Shown here piece by piece: positions 62,519 through 64,000 of a DNA stretch of 64,000 nucleotides. Origin of the DNA: Shimwellia blattae DSM 4481 = NBRC 105725 (GTDB lineage: Bacteria; Pseudomonadota; Gammaproteobacteria; Enterobacterales; Enterobacteriaceae); assembly GCF_000262305.1 (NCBI RefSeq), contig NC_017910.1, positions 2,666,001 to 2,730,000 of the forward strand. The letters run 5' to 3'. The position numbers were made by a program, and so were the translations under genes. Below the pieces are notes generated by a model that worked only from the letters and a program-made list of their open reading frames with translations, was not told where the DNA came from and did not search any database. Positions within the stretch are counted from its first letter, which is position 1, and each line of letters begins with the position of its first letter.

Positions 62519-63573
62519 TTCCCTTTTACGGCAACGCGTAACGACGCGGCGAAATCCAGCATCCGGTTTAGCGGTATCAGCGCCTTTTCACGCAGTGCAT
62601 CCGCCACATGAATTTCATGGGCCGCCCCGCCCTGCTCAAGGCCCTGAGCAATGGCCTGTAACCCGTTCATTGCCATCCACGGGCAGTGGGCGCAACTGCG
62701 GCAGGTGGCGCCCTCTCCTGCGGTGGGGGCTTCCAGCAGGATTTTTTCCGGGCAGGCCTGCTGCATTTTGTAAAAAATACCCCGATCTGTTGCAACAATC
62801 AGGTGGCTGTGCGGTAGCGTTTTCGCTGCGGCAATCAGCTGGCTGGTGGAGCCCACCGCATCGGCCATATCAACCACCGCCTGGGGCGATTCCGGGTGTA
62901 CCAGGATTGCCGCATCCGGGTAGAGCGCCTTCATGCGGGCCAGTGCCTGGGTTTTAAACTCGTCGTGAACAATGCACGCCCCCTGCCAGCACAGTACATC
63001 CGCGCCGGTCTGTTTGCGGACATAATTGCCCAGGTGACGATCCGGAGCCCAGAGAATTTTTTGCCCCAGACTATCGAGGTGTTCAATCAGCTCAACCGCA
63101 ATACTTGATGTCACCACCCAGTCTGCCCGGGCCTTAACTGCGGCGGAGGTGTTGGCATACACCACCACGGTGCGATCCGGGTGAGCATCGCAAAAGGCGC
63201 TAAATTCCGCTTCCGGGCAGCCCAGATCCAGCGAACACTCTGCCTGCAGGGTTGGCATCAGAATAGTTTTTTCCGGGCTCAGGATCTTCGCCGTTTCCCC
63301 CATAAAGCGGACCCCTGCCACCAGCAGTGTTGACGCCGGATGGTTAGCCCCGAAACGCGCCATCTCCAGTGAGTCTGCCACGCAGCCGCCGGTCTCTTCC
63401 GCCAGCGCCTGAATTTCCGGATCGGTGTAGTAGTGGGCAACCATCACCGCATTACGCTCGCGCAGCAGCTGTTTTATCTGGTCACGGTAGTGTTGCTTTT
63501 CAGCCGGGGTCAGCGGGGCGGGTTTGGCAGGGAAAGGATAAATCGCGGCCTGGGGATCAAACATTACGCTCAT
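62512..63573 (-). CDS. nadA: Quinolinate synthase NadA
   Basis: 353 residues. The three Cys ligands of the 4Fe-4S cluster lie in the LQAECSLDLGC, LCWQGACIVHDEF and ATCRSCAHCPWM segments. It makes quinolinate from iminoaspartate and dihydroxyacetone phosphate. Slightly longer C-terminus than E. coli (RVAVKGNA). pnuC, next to nadA in E. coli, is missing. Confidence 0.97.
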   Translation of the reverse strand: MSVMFDPQAAIYPFPAKPAPLTPAEKQHYRDQIKQLLRERNAVMVAHYYTDPEIQALAEETGGCVADSLEMARFGANHPASTLLVAGVRFMGETAKILSPEKTILMPTLQAECSLDLGCPEAEFSAFCDAHPDRTVVVYANTSAAVKARADWVVTSSIAVELIEHLDSLGQKILWAPDRHLGNYVRKQTGADVLCWQGACIVHDEFKTQALARMKALYPDAAILVHPESPQAVVDMADAVGSTSQLIAAAKTLPHSHLIVATDRGIFYKMQQACPEKILLEAPTAGEGATCRSCAHCPWMAMNGLQAIAQGLEQGGAAHEIHVADALREKALIPLNRMLDFAASLRVAVKGNA

Positions 63574-63646
63574 GGTGCTTTCTCGTTTTGCTCGCTTAAC
63601 GATAACAGCCGGATATTGCGATATACGGACGTATACCGACCGCTGT

Positions 63647-63664
63647 TGTTTTCTATACTAAACA
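63647..63664. promoter_or_regulatory. NadR box of nadA
   Basis: TGTTTT-CTATAC-TAAACA fits the NadR dyad TGTTTA-N6-TAAACA with one change, 74 bases before the nadA start. Confidence 0.75.
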
Positions 63665-63769
63665 AGATAGCCGATCATGAGGGAAATGTCGTCAGTTATT
63701 TCCCCTGCCGGGATGCGGGTAAGAGGAGAAAACGGGGAATGGCGGGCGTGTGGGGCTGAGGGAATGGCA

Positions 63770-63826
63770 CATAGCAAAAAGGCGCCTTTAGGGCGCCTTT
63801 CTACATAATGGTGGGTCGTGCAGGAT
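63770..63826 (-). repeat. Repeat copy 1: terminator hairpin plus 3' end of tRNA-Lys
   Basis: 57 bases identical to 63930-63986. On the minus strand the copy holds the last 18 bases of tRNA-Lys (ATCCTGCACGACCCACCA, 63809-63826), followed by an AAAGGCGCC / GGCGCCTTT terminator. The tRNA body is missing; GC-rich foreign-looking DNA follows instead. Confidence 0.88.
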
Positions 63827-63929
63827 GACCCGGCTTGCGCCTCGCCCTACGGGCCGTCGCCTTACGGCTCCGTTGTCTCGCCAGGGCTCGACTCGACCTG
63901 CTGCAGGTTCGAACCCTGCACGGTCAGCG
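63827..63929 (-). repeat. GC-rich spacer of the tRNA-Lys repeat
   Basis: On the minus strand this stretch has GCAGG-GTTCGAA-CCTGC, a perfect T-arm with T-loop, then CAGGTCGAGTC and pairs of GGAGCCGTAAGGCGAC/GGCCCGTAGGGCGAGGC. It behaves like a short repeat unit inserted between tRNA ends; similar tRNA-end echoes (rtT repeats) follow tyrT in E. coli. Confidence 0.6.
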
Positions 63930-63986
63930 CATAGCAAAAAGGCGCCTTTAGGGCGCCTTTCTACATAATGGTGGGTCGTGCAGGAT
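63930..63986 (-). repeat. Repeat copy 2: terminator hairpin plus 3' end of tRNA-Lys
   Basis: The second copy of the 57-base direct repeat, 160 bases from the first. Here the tRNA sequence continues to the window end, so this is the real gene and its own terminator. Confidence 0.88.
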
Positions 63987-64000
63987 TCGAACCTGCGACC
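63969..64000 (-). tRNA. tRNA-Lys (3' part, continues beyond the window)
   Basis: On the minus strand GGTCGCAGGTTCGAATCCTG followed by CACGACCCACCA is the T-arm, acceptor stem and CCA end of enterobacterial tRNA-Lys (UUU). The rest of the gene is outside the window. In E. coli the lysT-valT-lysW cluster lies next to nadA, which supports it. Confidence 0.9.

Noticed and set aside
63827..63929. A second complete tRNA gene in the repeat spacer
   Set aside because: Only a T-arm can be formed; no D-arm, anticodon arm or acceptor stem is present.
1..64000. CRISPR arrays, complete insertion sequences or integrases
   Set aside because: No regularly spaced repeats, transposase or integrase genes could be found.

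Overview
The window is chromosomal DNA of a member of the Enterobacteriaceae. Gene content and order follow the Escherichia coli ybi-ybh-bio-mod-gal-nadA segment, read from the ybiT end to the nadA end, and most proteins are close to their E. coli counterparts over their whole length. The DNA is richer in G+C than E. coli, and several E. coli genes of this segment are absent (moaB, pnuC, ybgS, ybiO, ybiA, ybhL to ybhP, ybhD/H/I/J). This points to a related genus (Shimwellia, Kluyvera or similar) rather than Escherichia itself; the genus cannot be fixed from the sequence alone.

Layout. 1-5800 is accessory: the end of an MFS transporter with a GH31 glycosidase, then a periplasmic 5'-nucleotidase operon with a nucleoside (CNT) transporter. 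6055-11000: ybiT, ldtB, ybiR, mntR and the small-protein gene mntS. 11042-15230: opgE, ompX, rhtA, dps. 15425-17791: the NtrC/sigma54-type glnHPQ operon. 17848-25335: rlmF, a flavin reductase, two DUF1471 genes (mcbA, ybiJ), ybiB-dinG, rhlE. 25553-31624: cecR-ybhGFSR and ybhQ. 31742-35271: moaACDE with a Moco riboswitch, and ybhK. 35282-42826: uvrB and bioDCFB/bioA around a BirA operator. 42896-46835: ybhB, ybhC, pgl, ybhA. 46840-49260: an AT-rich island carrying an orphan type VI secretion Hcp gene, a candidate membrane-active effector, a two-helix candidate immunity protein and a frameshifted membrane protein. 49358-54696: modCBA, acrZ, modE, modF. 54806-59156: galETKM with both GalR operators. 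59319-63664: gpmA, aroG, zitB, nadA. 63770-64000: a repeat built on the 3' end of tRNA-Lys, and the start of that tRNA.

How it works together. The backbone combines nutrient uptake (glutamine, molybdate), cofactor synthesis (biotin, molybdopterin, NAD), galactose use, and stress or metal control (Dps, MntR/MntS, Fur, LexA). Many control sites are directly readable: MntR, NtrC/sigma54, LexA (uvrB, dinG), ModE (modA, moaA), BirA, GalR, Fur, TyrR and NadR boxes, plus the Moco riboswitch.

The most unusual part is the Hcp island. It is compact, far richer in A+T than its surroundings, and sits between ybhA and modC, which are neighbours in E. coli. It has the layout of a type VI cargo module (effector, overlapping immunity gene, its own Hcp tube protein) with no other secretion genes in view.
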